From Nonomuraea zeae (lineage in GTDB: Bacteria > Actinomycetota > Actinomycetes > Streptosporangiales > Streptosporangiaceae): 64,000 bases of DNA. The first letter of the stretch is position 1. The number at the start of each line of letters is the position of its first letter. Location of the stretch: the NCBI RefSeq assembly GCF_005889725.1, contig NZ_VCKX01000016.1, positions 1-64,000 of the forward strand, written 5' to 3'. The notes under the pieces were generated by a model. It ran no database searches, was not told the DNA's origin, and was given only the letters and a program-made list of their open reading frames with translations. A program made the translations under genes and the position numbers. Of this stretch, positions 25,759 to 34,167 are shown one piece after another.

Positions 25759-26643
25759 TCACAACCGGGCGATCGCCGCCCGGAGGAAGTGGTCACGCCG
25801 GAACGTGGCGTAGGGACTGTATTCCTCGGTGGGTGTGTTGAGAACGGCTACGGCGTCCCAGTAGGCGATGTCGCCGGCCAGCGTGCCGCCGGCTCGTTCC
25901 CAGCCCTCCAGCACGTGTCCGGGTGCGTCGTCGTCGTAGCGGATCGCGACCTGTTTGCGCAGCTCACCGAGATCCACACCCGGATTGCCGACGCCGGCGG
26001 TCTTCCAGTCGATCAAGCCCCGGACCGCGCCGCCGCCGATCACCGTGTTGCCGGGCCACACATCCCCGTGTACGAAGACGACCGGCAGGTCCGGAGCCTT
26101 GATCGCCTGAACGCGTTCGTCGGCCAGCTGGAGCAGCGCGGTGGTCGGCATCTTTCCAGCCCGGCGATCCCGGGCGAAGTCGTCAACCGCGATCGGGCGG
26201 GGCCGGAACGGGAGCTGCGGCTGCGGGTCGAGGGTGACGGCGTGGACCCGGGCGATCGCGGCGCCTGCCGCCAGGAGCAGCTCGGTGGAAGGCGCGTCGG
26301 GCCAGGTGCTCGTCCCGGGCACGACGGTCTCCAAGCTCGCTGCCGTCCCGGCCTCGCGACCGTCGAGATCGGCCGCGAGCAGGCGGGGAGCCGGCAAGCC
26401 GTGCTGCTCGGCGACAGCGAGCGCCGCGGCGTTCGTCGCGATCTGATCGGGCCCGATCCGGCTGCTCGGAGACCGGAGGACCGCTGAGTACGCCGACCCG
26501 CCGGGTGCCGTCAGATCGACCCACCACGGGCTCTCCCCGCCATGCAGGGAACGAACGGCGCTGACCGCCGTCCGACCGCCCAGCCGGCCTTCAAGCCAGG
26601 CGCGCAGCGGCTCATCAAGACCTGGGCCGCGCTGTCTACCCAT
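25759..26643 (-). CDS. Aminoglycoside phosphotransferase-fold kinase (APH family)
   Basis: The 294-residue protein has the APH/choline-kinase motifs VVFVHGDVWPGNTVI (catalytic Asp and Asn) and RGLIDWKTAGVGNPGVDL (metal Asp), with an N-lobe that includes AVLRSPSSR and LPAPRLLAADLDG. Such enzymes phosphorylate small hydroxylated molecules; most chromosomal actinobacterial copies are not proven resistance genes. I start at ATG 26643 (MGRQRGP); ATG 26664 in the same frame is possible. Neither has a clear ribosome site. The opposite strand carries a small remnant beginning a few bases away. The natural substrate cannot be told from sequence. Confidence 0.82.
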   Translation of the reverse strand: MGRQRGPGLDEPLRAWLEGRLGGRTAVSAVRSLHGGESPWWVDLTAPGGSAYSAVLRSPSSRIGPDQIATNAAALAVAEQHGLPAPRLLAADLDGREAGTAASLETVVPGTSTWPDAPSTELLLAAGAAIARVHAVTLDPQPQLPFRPRPIAVDDFARDRRAGKMPTTALLQLADERVQAIKAPDLPVVFVHGDVWPGNTVIGGGAVRGLIDWKTAGVGNPGVDLGELRKQVAIRYDDDAPGHVLEGWERAGGTLAGDIAYWDAVAVLNTPTEEYSPYATFRRDHFLRAAIARL

Positions 26644-26668
26644 CCCGCACTGGACGACTGTCATCCAA

Positions 26669-26743
26669 ATGGGGCTTGCCGTCAAGAGCCATCCCTTCGT
26701 CGAGCGCGTGCAAGCCGCCGTCAAGGCGGCCGGCGCACCATGA
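26669..26743 (+). pseudogene. Possible N-terminal fragment of a YbaK-type deacylase
   Basis: A 24-codon frame reads SHPFVERVQAAVKAAGAP before TGA. This resembles the first helix of YbaK/EbsC-family aminoacyl-tRNA deacylases, but nothing of the remaining domain follows in any frame. Very short, so chance is possible. Confidence 0.25.
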
Positions 26744-26817
26744 AGACCTGCCGCCCGCACGCGGCCGTCTCCTCCGCTTCGTGTTTCCCACCTGGCCGGA
26801 CGAAAGGGCCTCGAATC

Positions 26818-27072
26818 ATGCCGAACTGGATCAAGCGCATCCCTTGGTTGGTCTGGGCACTTGCGGGAGTCGCCTGGACGGGCCTGGCGATCTGGGAGCT
26901 GTCCCAGCCCGCGAGCGTGGACGACCACCTCGACGAGGCCATCCGGTTACTCGTAGGCGTCGCGATCACCGCAGCGGCCATCGGCCTCGTCCGCCCATTC
27001 CAGAACAAGCACCGCGACAGCGCAACCGGCCCGGCCCAGGAACGCGGACACGGTACAGCTGACCTCGACTAG
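26818..27072 (+). CDS. Small two-helix membrane protein, unknown
   Basis: This 84-residue protein (ATG 26818, AAGGG upstream) begins MPNWIKRIPWLVWALAGVAW and has two hydrophobic segments, at residues 9-28 and about 43-60 (LLVGVAITAAAIGLVRPF), separated by an acidic loop (VDDHLDEA). The C-terminal tail is polar. I do not recognise a family. Positive residues before the first helix suggest both termini are cytoplasmic. It has no operon partner; the downstream gene is convergent. Confidence 0.55.
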   Translation: MPNWIKRIPWLVWALAGVAWTGLAIWELSQPASVDDHLDEAIRLLVGVAITAAAIGLVRPFQNKHRDSATGPAQERGHGTADLD

Positions 27073-27209
27073 AGGCTGTCAGATGCGGCCCTGGCGGGTC
27101 GGAGACCTACGACGCCTGCGGGAACACGCAGCCGCTCGCCGACGCGGCGGCGTCCAGCGCTCGTGCTCCCGCCGCGCGGTCCGCTGCGGATCCCGGCCGG
27201 ACGCGGCGC

Positions 27210-27983
27210 TCATCGAAACAGCGCGTCGTCGAGGGCGAAGCGGATGAACTCGCCCTCCGCCCGCCTGGCCGTACCCGGCCACCACCCGCCCACGACGCGG
27301 GCGGGAATGGTGAACCCGTCGAAGGTACCCTCTTCGAGGCACTCGACGCCGAACAGGTGCTCGCGGTAGGCGGTGCCGTCCGGGTTGCCCCAGCGGCTCA
27401 TGACGACGCGTTCCAGCCGCCCGTCCAGCGCGATGGCCAGCGTCACCTCGTGATCCTCGCCGCCGATCGGTACGGTGGCGACCGCGTGATGCTCGTCGAG
27501 CGCCTTCCACCTGACGCGCGGATCGAGCGCGGCGGCGGGTGCCAGGACGAGCTCGCAGGCGAGCCTTCCGGCGGCACTTCTCGTGATGTCCGGCCCGCCA
27601 CCTGTCATTACCGGGAAGGTGTCGAACACCCGCCAGCGCATCTCTCCGGTTCCGGCGCGATAGCGGTCGAAGCCGTGCACCGGCGCCAGTCCCAGCCAGG
27701 TGCTCGCCGACCAGACATAGCCTTCCAGCGGCAGCAGGACCTGATTGGCGTGGAACCGGCGCCACTCGCCGAGCTTGATCGTGCCTCGCATGGTGAGGAC
27801 TGCCGCCCGCAGCAGGGGCGTGCCCGGTGCGACGGCACGCAGGAGCCAGCGGCGCGCGGGCTCGGGCAGCAGGCCGGCCTGCTCGGGGTCGAACGCGGGC
27901 GGCTGCCGCGTCTGACGTTGCAGCAGGTCCCAGTCCTGCCTGGCCTGCTCGGTCAGGTGCGGCGGCGGGAGGACGACGGTCAT
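27210..27983 (-). CDS. DUF6544/DUF6920-like protein
   Basis: The 257-residue protein begins MTVVLPPPHLTEQARQDWDL, with AGGAGG 6 nt before the ATG. It has the pattern of a conserved uncharacterised actinobacterial family: LPEPARRWLLRAVAPGTPLL, GTIKLGEWRRFHANQVLLPL, GYVWSASTWLGL, MRWRVFDTFPVM and IPARVVGGWWPG. The Trp-rich beta pattern suggests a lipid- or hydrophobe-binding fold, but that is inference. No signal peptide is present. The small membrane frame at 28021-28179 lies just upstream on the same strand. Confidence 0.7.
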   Translation of the reverse strand: MTVVLPPPHLTEQARQDWDLLQRQTRQPPAFDPEQAGLLPEPARRWLLRAVAPGTPLLRAAVLTMRGTIKLGEWRRFHANQVLLPLEGYVWSASTWLGLAPVHGFDRYRAGTGEMRWRVFDTFPVMTGGGPDITRSAAGRLACELVLAPAAALDPRVRWKALDEHHAVATVPIGGEDHEVTLAIALDGRLERVVMSRWGNPDGTAYREHLFGVECLEEGTFDGFTIPARVVGGWWPGTARRAEGEFIRFALDDALFR

Positions 27984-28020
27984 GACCGCCTCCTGCGCAC
28001 GCGGAACACGGCTCTGGTCG

Positions 28021-28179
28021 TCATCGGCGTTCCTCCCTGGTACGGATCGTGGCGGCCGGCGTGCGGCGGGCGGGTGCGAGCAGGCCGACGATCGCGGCCC
28101 CGGTCAGCGCCGCCACCGTCGCCGCCATGACCGCCCCGCCGAGGAGACCGATGAGCCGGCCTCCAGATTGCGCCACCAT
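28021..28179 (-). CDS. Short membrane peptide or membrane-protein fragment
   Basis: A 52-residue frame begins MVAQSGGRLIGLLGGAVMAA, forms one long hydrophobic helix (to AALTGAAIVGLLAP) and ends in basic residues (TRTPAATIRTREERR-like tail). It overlaps the truncated DUF385 frame, and the join between the two (about 28150-28180) may be a deletion scar leaving the C-terminus of a lost membrane protein. No ribosome site is evident. Confidence 0.3.
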   Translation of the reverse strand: MVAQSGGRLIGLLGGAVMAATVAALTGAAIVGLLAPARRTPAATIRTREERR

Positions 28180-28397
28180 CGCCGTGACGGCCTGCTGACC
28201 ACGGTCAGGGTGTCCCCGGGTTGCTCGTACCGGACAGGGAGGCGGATGGTCGCCCCGCTGCGACGGCCGGTGAGAACCAGCAGTGCGACGTGCTGCGACA
28301 GCAGGTCGTGCAACTGCGTACGGAGCAGCCAGGCGACGACCGGGTTCACCAGGCGCGTCTGGATCCGTTCCAGCGCTCTCCACAGGCGCACCGGCAT
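28104..28397 (-). pseudogene. Truncated deazaflavin-dependent nitroreductase (DUF385) gene
   Basis: From ATG 28397 the product reads RLWRALERIQTRLVNPVVAW, then VALLVLTGRRSGATIRLPV and SRPSRRWWRNLEAG, the first two thirds of an F420-dependent Ddn-like/DUF385 protein. After RWWRNLEAG the expected beta strand (usually GxxVxVxxxGR) degenerates into an Arg/Ser-rich run and a stop at about 97 residues, against a usual 130-150. The gene is therefore probably broken. DUF385/Ddn relatives are often members of DosR hypoxia regulons, matching the box at 28499. Confidence 0.6.
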
Positions 28398-28498
28398 GGC
28401 AGGCACCCTTTCCGCTGATGGGGCCCGGGCCTCGCGTTCACCCTTCAAGCACACCGTCCGCAGCCGTCGCGGGGCAGAGTCGTACGACCTCCCACACC

Positions 28499-28512
28499 GG
28501 GACCTTCGACCC
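28499..28512. promoter_or_regulatory. DosR/DevR-like box in a divergent promoter
   Basis: GGGACCTTCGACCC is close to the actinobacterial hypoxia box (GGGAC-N-TTCGGCCC-like; one mismatch from GGGACCTTCGGCCC). It lies between the DUF385 gene (start 28397, minus) and the site-2 protease gene (start 28689, plus). A second, half-conserved site GGGACCAAAGGAAC lies at 28618-28631. The remaining bases of the 291-bp gap show nothing else clear. Confidence 0.5.
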
Positions 28513-28688
28513 CTGACCGGCCGGGCCCGGCCGGCAGGACTCTGCCGGTCACATGCCTCAGTCCTGGCAGTGATGACCTTCCCGCATCGGCCCGTCACAC
28601 CCATCGGCACTCCTAGCGGGACCAAAGGAACGGGCAGCAGGGCACATTGCCTCCTGCCATCGCGTCCTTCCGCCCCGATCCTGAACTC

Positions 28689-29834
28689 ATGAAGCCATCT
28701 GTGCGTCTGGGGCGCTTGTTCGGAATCCCGATCGCCGCGGACTGGTCAGCGCTGCTCGTCCTGGCCCTGATCACGTTGATCATCGCCGATGGCGTGCTGC
28801 CCGCCGCCGCTCCCGGCTATGCCGCGTCGGTCTACTGGGCGACCGGCGTCGCCGCCGCGCTGGTGTTCCTGGCCTGCCTGGTGGCTCACGAACTGGCTCA
28901 CAGCGTGCTCGCCAAGCGGCACGGCGTGCCCGTCAAGTCGATCACATTGTGGATGCTCGGCGGGTTCTCCGAACTTACGGAGGAGCCGCCGGATCCCAAG
29001 GCCGACCTTGTCATCGCCGCCGCCGGGCCCGCCGCCAGCTTGGCCGCCGGCCTGCTGCTGGGCGGCGGGTACCTCATCGGCGAGGCCCTGAACGCCTCCC
29101 CCCTGCTGACCCAGGCACTGCTCTGGCTGGCCACGATGAACGGCGTGCTGGCCGTGTTCAACCTGCTGCCCGGCGCCCCTTTGGACGGCGGCCGCGTGCT
29201 GCGCGCCCTGTTGTGGCGCCGCTACCACGATCGGAACCGGGCCGAGATGGCCTCCGTCCGCACCGGGCGTACGCTCGGTATGGCGTTCATGGGCGTGGGC
29301 TTCATCGAGATCCTCTTCATCAGCCTGAGCAACGGCATCTGGACCCTGCTGATCGGCTGGTTCCTCACCTCGGCCGCCAGGGCCGAAGGAACCGCCCACC
29401 TGGTGCGCGGCGCCCTGAGCAGCGCGACGGCCGCCGAAGTCATGCATCCGTCGCCCGCGTGCGCCCAGGCGTGGCAGAGCCTGCAGACCTGTGCCGAGCA
29501 AACCGTCGCCGACTCCGATCAGGACGTCTTCCCCGTAGTGGAGCTCGCGGGCGAGCCCGTCGGCGTCATCACCGCCGACCAGATCATCGCCGTGCCCGCG
29601 CACCGTCGCGATGAGCTGCAGGTCCGCTCGGTCATGACCCCGCTGCCCGGGGGCAACGTGCTCGCGCCCGATGCCCCCGCCACCGAGCTGACAGGGCTGC
29701 GGCCCATCGGCCGGCTCGTGGCGGTCGTCGTCGAGGGCGGTCACGTCACCGGCATGATCACCATCGACGACCTCCAGCACATCCTGCGCCGTGCGATGCT
29801 GCTGCGCCGGGATTCGTCCGACCCGCAGCCCTGA
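28689..29834 (+). CDS. Site-2 protease family zinc metalloprotease (M50) with CBS domains
   Basis: The 381-residue protein has about six membrane helices. The zinc site is VAHELAHSVLAKRHGVPV (HExxH), and the second metal motif is FNLLPGAPLDGGRVLRAL. The C-terminal part (about 245-370) forms a CBS pair (TAAEVMHPSPAC, PVVELAGEPVGVITADQI, VTGMITIDDLQHIL). This layout equals mycobacterial Rv2625c, a DosR-regulon member. Such proteases cut membrane-embedded regulators; CBS domains sense adenine nucleotides. I use ATG 28689 (MKPSVRLGRLFGIP), where relatives begin. The DosR-like boxes lie 58-190 bp upstream. Confidence 0.9.
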   Translation: MKPSVRLGRLFGIPIAADWSALLVLALITLIIADGVLPAAAPGYAASVYWATGVAAALVFLACLVAHELAHSVLAKRHGVPVKSITLWMLGGFSELTEEPPDPKADLVIAAAGPAASLAAGLLLGGGYLIGEALNASPLLTQALLWLATMNGVLAVFNLLPGAPLDGGRVLRALLWRRYHDRNRAEMASVRTGRTLGMAFMGVGFIEILFISLSNGIWTLLIGWFLTSAARAEGTAHLVRGALSSATAAEVMHPSPACAQAWQSLQTCAEQTVADSDQDVFPVVELAGEPVGVITADQIIAVPAHRRDELQVRSVMTPLPGGNVLAPDAPATELTGLRPIGRLVAVVVEGGHVTGMITIDDLQHILRRAMLLRRDSSDPQP

Positions 29835-30101
29835 TGAGCGACGGACCCTACCGGGCAAACCAGCAGGGCGAGCGGGATGTCCTCGGTGTGCGGCAGGTGG
29901 CGTCGCGTCTCGTCTTCGACCGCGTTCACCAGTGTGTTGCCGCCGGTGAACACCTTGGGCACGTCAGAGCGCCGAGGAAGTCAGAGACGGCTCGGGCCCA
30001 GCCGCCAGCCGGAAACGCCCATCCCCATGCCGACGTCCTCGAATGTCACTAACGCTTGCGTGAACAGGCCGAGGACCGCATCCGGACGATGGACCGCGCG
30101 G
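29835..30101. other. Unassigned spacer with a short fragmentary frame
   Basis: No complete gene is visible. A minus frame from ATG 29962 reads MPKVFTGGNTLVNAVEDETR and RRHLPHTEDIPLALLV and then runs on antisense to the protease gene. It looks protein-like but I cannot assign it. It is followed by two clear gene remnants, so I read this stretch as part of the same degraded area. Confidence 0.3.
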
Positions 30102-30240
30102 TCAGCAGGCGACGACGGCCACTGTCTGCCCGCCGACGATGATCTTGTTGAGGTCGATGGCCGGCCGCCAGCGCGCGTCTCCGTTCCTGATCACGAACAC
30201 GCCCGCGGGCGCGGCGCCGAGGCCGAAGCCTCCGCCGCGG
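30102..30240 (-). pseudogene. C-terminal remnant of a GerW/YtfJ-type sporulation protein
   Basis: The minus frame ending at 30102 reads GGGFGLGAAPAGVFVI, then RNGDARWRPAIDLNKIIVGG and QTVAVVAC. This is the Gly-rich hinge, the VFVIxxGxxxWRPAxDxxxI motif and the final hydrophobic segment of GerW-family spore proteins, but only about the last 45 residues exist. The upstream part is replaced, at about 30235, by the P-type ATPase remnant on the other strand. Confidence 0.65.
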
Positions 30241-30923
30241 GTGACCGGGTGATCGCCGTGGCCACCCGCGACGCCCCCGGCCAGGACACGCTCACCCCTG
30301 CGGACGAGCACGACCTGGCCTTCCGCGGCCTGCTGGTGTTCCTCGACCCGCCCAAGGCCGGCGCCCGCGACGCGCTGGGCCGCCTGGCCGAGCTCGGCAT
30401 CACCGTCAAAGTCCTCACCGGCGACAATCCGGCCGTGGCCGCCAAACTCTGCGCCGATCTCGGCCTGCCCGCCGCACGGGTGCTCACCGGAGCCGATGTC
30501 GAGGCCGCCGATGACGCCCGGCTCGCCGAGCTGATCGACCAGACCACGATCTTCGCCAGGATCAGCCCCCAGCACAAGGCCCGCATCGTGCGCGTGCAGC
30601 GGCGGAGCGGTCTGGACGTGGCCTTCCTCGGCGACGGCGTCAACGACGCCATCGCCCTGCACGCCGCCGACGTCGGCATCTCGGTCGACTCCGCCACCGA
30701 CGTCGCCAAGGACGCCGCCGATGTGCTCCTGCTGGAGCAGAACCTCGCCATCCCCCAGACCCTGGTGATCTTCGCCATCCGCACCCGCCGCGTCCCGTTC
30801 TTCCGCAGCCACCCCAGCCTGCCCCTGCTGCCGGCCGCTCTCGGCGTGGTCAGTGTCGGCGCGCTGCTGCCGGCCACCCCCATCCCCGCCGCGCGCCTCG
30901 TCACCCTTCGTTCACCGGGGTGA
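30215..30923 (+). pseudogene. Mg2+-importing P-type ATPase (MgtA-like), multiply deleted remnant
   Basis: The plus frame carries a full phosphorylation/hinge region: FRGLLVFLDPPKAGARDALG, ITVKVLTGDNPAVAAKLCAD, FARISPQHKARIVR, FLGDGVNDAIALHAADVGIS and DVAKDAADVLLLEQN. This matches type IIIB ATPases such as MgtA. The N-terminal membrane and actuator domains and the DKTGT site are absent. After LLEQNLAI the text jumps to QTLVIFAIRTRRVPFFRS, the last membrane region, so the intervening helices are also lost. The end overlaps the cydB 3' end. It has no valid start. Confidence 0.8.
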
Positions 30924-31920
30924 GTGCTGAAGGTCCCGGGTTCTGCGGGCCGGTCGGCGTGCCGGTGAGGCGGCGGCGGAAGACCCAGTAGGTCCAGGCC
31001 TGGTAGGCCAGTACGACCGGGGTGAAGATGGCCGCGACCCAGGTCATCACCGTCAGGGTGTACGGGGTGGAGGCGGCGTTGGTCACGGTGAGGCTGTTGG
31101 CCGGGTCGAGGGCGGGCAGCACGTTCGGCCACAGACCGGTGAACAGGGCGGCGGTGAACGCGACGACGGCCAGCGCGCTGGAGGCGAACGCCCACCCGTC
31201 CCTGCCGCGCAGCGTCGCGGCCAGCGCACCGGCCAGCCCGGCCGCGGCCACCACGACCGCCGCCCACCAGACGGGCTTGCCGCCGTCGGAGGCGATGAGG
31301 AAGGCCACCACCACGAGCAGGACGATCGGCGCCAGCGTTCTGGCGATCCGGGTGGCGCCTCGGCGCAGCTCCCCGGTGGTGCGCAGGGCCAGGAAGATCG
31401 CGCCGTGCAGGGTGAACAGCAGGAGCGTGGCCACGCCGCCGAGCAGGGCGAAGGGGTTGAGCAGGGTGAGCAGGGTGCCGGTGAACTCGTGCGCCGCGTC
31501 CAGCGGGACGCCGCGCACGATGTTGGCGAAGGCCACGCCCCAGAGGAGCGCGGGCCCGAGGGAGCCCCAGAAGAACGCCCGGTCCCAGCCTCGCGTGCTG
31601 TCGCTCTTGCTGCGATATTCCAGCGCCACCCCGCGTACGATCAGCGCGAGCAGGATCAGGAACAGCGGCAGGTAGAAGCCGCTGAACAGGGTGGCGTACC
31701 ACTCGGGGAAGGCGGCGAACGTCGCCCCGCCGGCCACGAGCAGCCACACTTCGTTGCCGTCCCACACCGGGCCGATCGTCCGCACGATGGTGCGCCGATC
31801 GGCTTCGGTACGGCCCAGGAAGGGCAGCAGGATGCCGACCCCGAAGTCGAAGCCCTCCAGCACGAAGTAGCCGGTCCACAGCACGGCGATCAGTACGAAC
31901 CAGACAGTGGTCAGTTCCAT
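30901..31920 (-). CDS. cydB: Cytochrome bd ubiquinol/menaquinol oxidase subunit II
   Basis: This 339-residue protein has about eight to nine membrane helices and CydB signatures: TVWFVLIAVLWTGYFVLEGF, DFGVGILLPFLGR, GPVWDGNEVWLLVAGGATFA, and the late MTWVAAIFTPVVLAYQAWTY. Starting at ATG 31920, it follows cydA by 14 bp. With CydA it forms the high-affinity terminal oxidase that reduces O2 at low oxygen without pumping protons. The cydCD assembly ABC genes that often follow are absent; the next sequence is the ATPase remnant. Confidence 0.95.
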   Translation of the reverse strand: MELTTVWFVLIAVLWTGYFVLEGFDFGVGILLPFLGRTEADRRTIVRTIGPVWDGNEVWLLVAGGATFAAFPEWYATLFSGFYLPLFLILLALIVRGVALEYRSKSDSTRGWDRAFFWGSLGPALLWGVAFANIVRGVPLDAAHEFTGTLLTLLNPFALLGGVATLLLFTLHGAIFLALRTTGELRRGATRIARTLAPIVLLVVVAFLIASDGGKPVWWAAVVVAAAGLAGALAATLRGRDGWAFASSALAVVAFTAALFTGLWPNVLPALDPANSLTVTNAASTPYTLTVMTWVAAIFTPVVLAYQAWTYWVFRRRLTGTPTGPQNPGPSALTPVNEG

Positions 31921-31934
31921 GGCGCAGACGTCCT

Positions 31935-33308
31935 TCAGTAGCTCAGGGCGGGGATGGGAGCTTCCGGCTCGGCCTGCTCGTGCGGCCCGATCCGGATGAA
32001 CTTGAGCAGCAGCCGCACCTCGATGACCGCGAGCACCGCGTAGACGAGGGTGAACCCGACGAGCGTGATGGCCACCGACGTGACGTCCGCGCTGGGCGAG
32101 ACGGCCGCGGCGGTGCGCATCAGCCCGAAGACGGTCCACGGCTGGCGTCCCATCTCGGTGAAGATCCAGCCCAGGCTGTTGGCCAGGAAGGGCAGGCCGA
32201 TCCCGGCGATGGCCAGGCGGTAGGCCCAGCGGCCCGCGGGCAGCCGGCCGCGCCTGGTCAGCCAGAGCCCGGCCGCCGCGAGCAGCGCCGACAGCGCGCC
32301 GAAGCCGATCATCAGCCGGAACGACCAGTACGCCAGGCCGACGACCGGCCGGTAGTCGCCGGGGCCGTAGAGCCGCTGGTAGCGGGCCTGGATGTCGTTG
32401 ATGCCCTCGACCTCGCCGTCCAGCGTGTTCGTGGACAGCAGGCTCAGGCCGTACGGGATCTGCAGGTTGATGTGGTTGCGGCCGTTCTCGACGTCGCCGA
32501 CGGCGAACAGCGAGAAGCCCGCCGACTTCTCGTCCTCCCACAGCGCCTCGGCCGCGGCCATCTTCATCGGCTGCTGCTCGGTCATGATCTGCGCCTGCCA
32601 GTGACCGGAGAACGACACTCCCACCGCGGAGACGAGCCCCACGACCAGGGCCAGCCGCGCCGAGGTCCGGAACAGCGACGTGTCACGCTTTTTCAGCAGA
32701 TACCAGGCGCTGACGCCGAGCACGAAGGCCGCGGCGGTCAGGAACGCCCCGAAGAGCACGTGGGGGAAGGTCACCAGGGTGGTCGAGTTGGTCAGCACGG
32801 CCCAGATGTCGGTCAGCTCCGCCCGGCCGTTGTTGATCCGGTAGCCGACCGGGTGCTGCATCCACGAGTTGGCCGCGAGGATGAAGTAGGCCGAGATGTT
32901 CGTGCCGATGGCCGCCAGCCAGATCGTGGCCAGGTGCAGCTTGGGAGACAGCTTGTCCCACCCGAAGATCCACAGACCGAGGAAGGTGGACTCCAGGAAG
33001 AACGCGAGCAGCCCTTCCATCGCCAGCGGAGCCCCGAACACGTCCCCGACGAAGCGCGAGTACGCACTCCAGTTCATCCCGAACTGGAACTCCTGCACGA
33101 TCCCGGTCACCACGCCCATCGCGAAGTTGATGAGGAACAGCCGGCCCCAGAACCGGGTCAGCCGCAGGTACTCCGGCTTCTTCGTCCGGTACCAGGCGGT
33201 CTGCAGCCCGGCCACGATGATCGACAGACCGATCGTGAGCGGCACGAACAGAAAGTGGTAAACGGTCGTGATGCCGAATTGCCAGCGGGAAAGGTCCAGG
33301 ACGTCCAT
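31935..33308 (-). CDS. cydA: Cytochrome bd oxidase subunit I
   Basis: The 457-residue protein starts MDVLDLSRWQFGITTVYHFL; His18 is the expected axial haem ligand. Further hallmarks are FQFGMNWSAYSRFVGDVFGA, PLAMEGLLAFFLESTFLGLW, NSWMQHPVGY and MGRQPWTVFGLMRT. The Q-loop region is of the short type usual in actinobacteria. I use ATG 33308; TTG 33317 adds three residues. A DosR-like box lies 61-74 bp upstream (33369-33382), fitting oxygen-limited expression. The oxidase sits in the cytoplasmic membrane and uses menaquinol in this phylum. Confidence 0.95.
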   Translation of the reverse strand: MDVLDLSRWQFGITTVYHFLFVPLTIGLSIIVAGLQTAWYRTKKPEYLRLTRFWGRLFLINFAMGVVTGIVQEFQFGMNWSAYSRFVGDVFGAPLAMEGLLAFFLESTFLGLWIFGWDKLSPKLHLATIWLAAIGTNISAYFILAANSWMQHPVGYRINNGRAELTDIWAVLTNSTTLVTFPHVLFGAFLTAAAFVLGVSAWYLLKKRDTSLFRTSARLALVVGLVSAVGVSFSGHWQAQIMTEQQPMKMAAAEALWEDEKSAGFSLFAVGDVENGRNHINLQIPYGLSLLSTNTLDGEVEGINDIQARYQRLYGPGDYRPVVGLAYWSFRLMIGFGALSALLAAAGLWLTRRGRLPAGRWAYRLAIAGIGLPFLANSLGWIFTEMGRQPWTVFGLMRTAAAVSPSADVTSVAITLVGFTLVYAVLAVIEVRLLLKFIRIGPHEQAEPEAPIPALSY

Positions 33309-33368
33309 GGTGGACAAGGTTTCCCCGGCACCGGCACCGCGCCAAAGGGTCGTGCGGCCCTACCTCGA

Positions 33369-33382
33369 AGGACCTTGGTCCC
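33369..33382. promoter_or_regulatory. DosR/DevR-like box upstream of cydA
   Basis: AGGACCTTGGTCCC is nearly palindromic (GGACC-TT-GGTCC) and resembles the hypoxia box GGGACTTTAGTCCC. It is centred about 68 bp before the cydA start, a normal activator position. Confidence 0.5.
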
Positions 33383-33462
33383 ATCGAGGCCCGGCCCCAG
33401 GAACGCGGCGCCGGCCTTCATCCAGGTCCTCCGCCGGAGCACGTCCGCAACCCGGCGCTCGA

Positions 33463-34150
33463 TCAGCGCTCCGCCGCTGCCGCCAGTGCGTAGCCCCAGA
33501 GCCGATCCGCGGCGGCCGGATCCACCGACCAGGCCGCGACGCCCGCGTCGGCATCCGGGCCGCCCGGCACCACCTCGGCTTCCTGGTTGTCGGAGAAGTA
33601 CCGGCCGGTCACGCCGTCCAGCAGCGGGGGACGCGGCGAGCAGCACCGAGGTGGCGGCGCCCTGCCCCGGATTCTTGAAGTAGTCCGGAGTCAGGAGGTG
33701 CCTCTCGTCGTCCATCGCCCGCATGGTGCCCTGATCGACGTGCCGCTGCAGGTTGGTGTGGATGTAGCCGGGCGAGGCCGACCGCGAGCAGCGCGCCGGC
33801 CGTCTTCGACTGCGCGTACGCGACCCAGGGATCGTACGTGCGGCGTTCGAATTGCGGATCGTCGAAGCCGAACGGCGCGAGCCGTTGAGCGCCCGAGCTC
33901 ACCACGACCACCTGCGCGTCGCCGGCCTGGCACAGGTTGTCGCGCAGGCCGGTGACGAGCGCGCGCACCGAGCCCAGTTCGCTCAGGTCCAAAGCCCGCT
34001 GGTCACCGGCAGGGTTGCGGGTGGCGACGGTGACCTCGGCCACCGCCGCCTGGAGAGCCCGGGTGGTCTCCAGGCCGATCCCGGAGGCGCCGCCGGTGAC
34101 GATGATCCGCCTGCGAAAGCCTCGCGCCCGGCAGGCCGCCTGCGAATGCC
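33463..34150 (-). pseudogene. Short-chain dehydrogenase remnant with internal deletions and frameshifts
   Basis: Read on the minus strand, pieces of one SDR (retinol-dehydrogenase-like) occur in order: RRIIVTGGASGIGLETTRAL, TVATRNPAGDQRALDLSELG, then a jump over roughly 50 residues to VVVVSSGAQRLAPFGFDD, WVAYAQSKTAGALL (active-site Tyr and Lys), GYIHTNLQRHVDQGTM, LLTPDYFKNPGQGAATSVLL and YFSDNQEAEVVPGG, ending at TGA 33463-33465. The pieces lie in different frames and the NNAG region is missing, so the gene is dead. Confidence 0.8.
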
Positions 34151-34167
34151 TCGCACGCGGTGGCGTG

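Noticed and set aside
25759-26643. Calling the APH-fold kinase an antibiotic-resistance gene
   Set aside because: Chromosomal APH-fold kinases have many substrates and no resistance context is visible.
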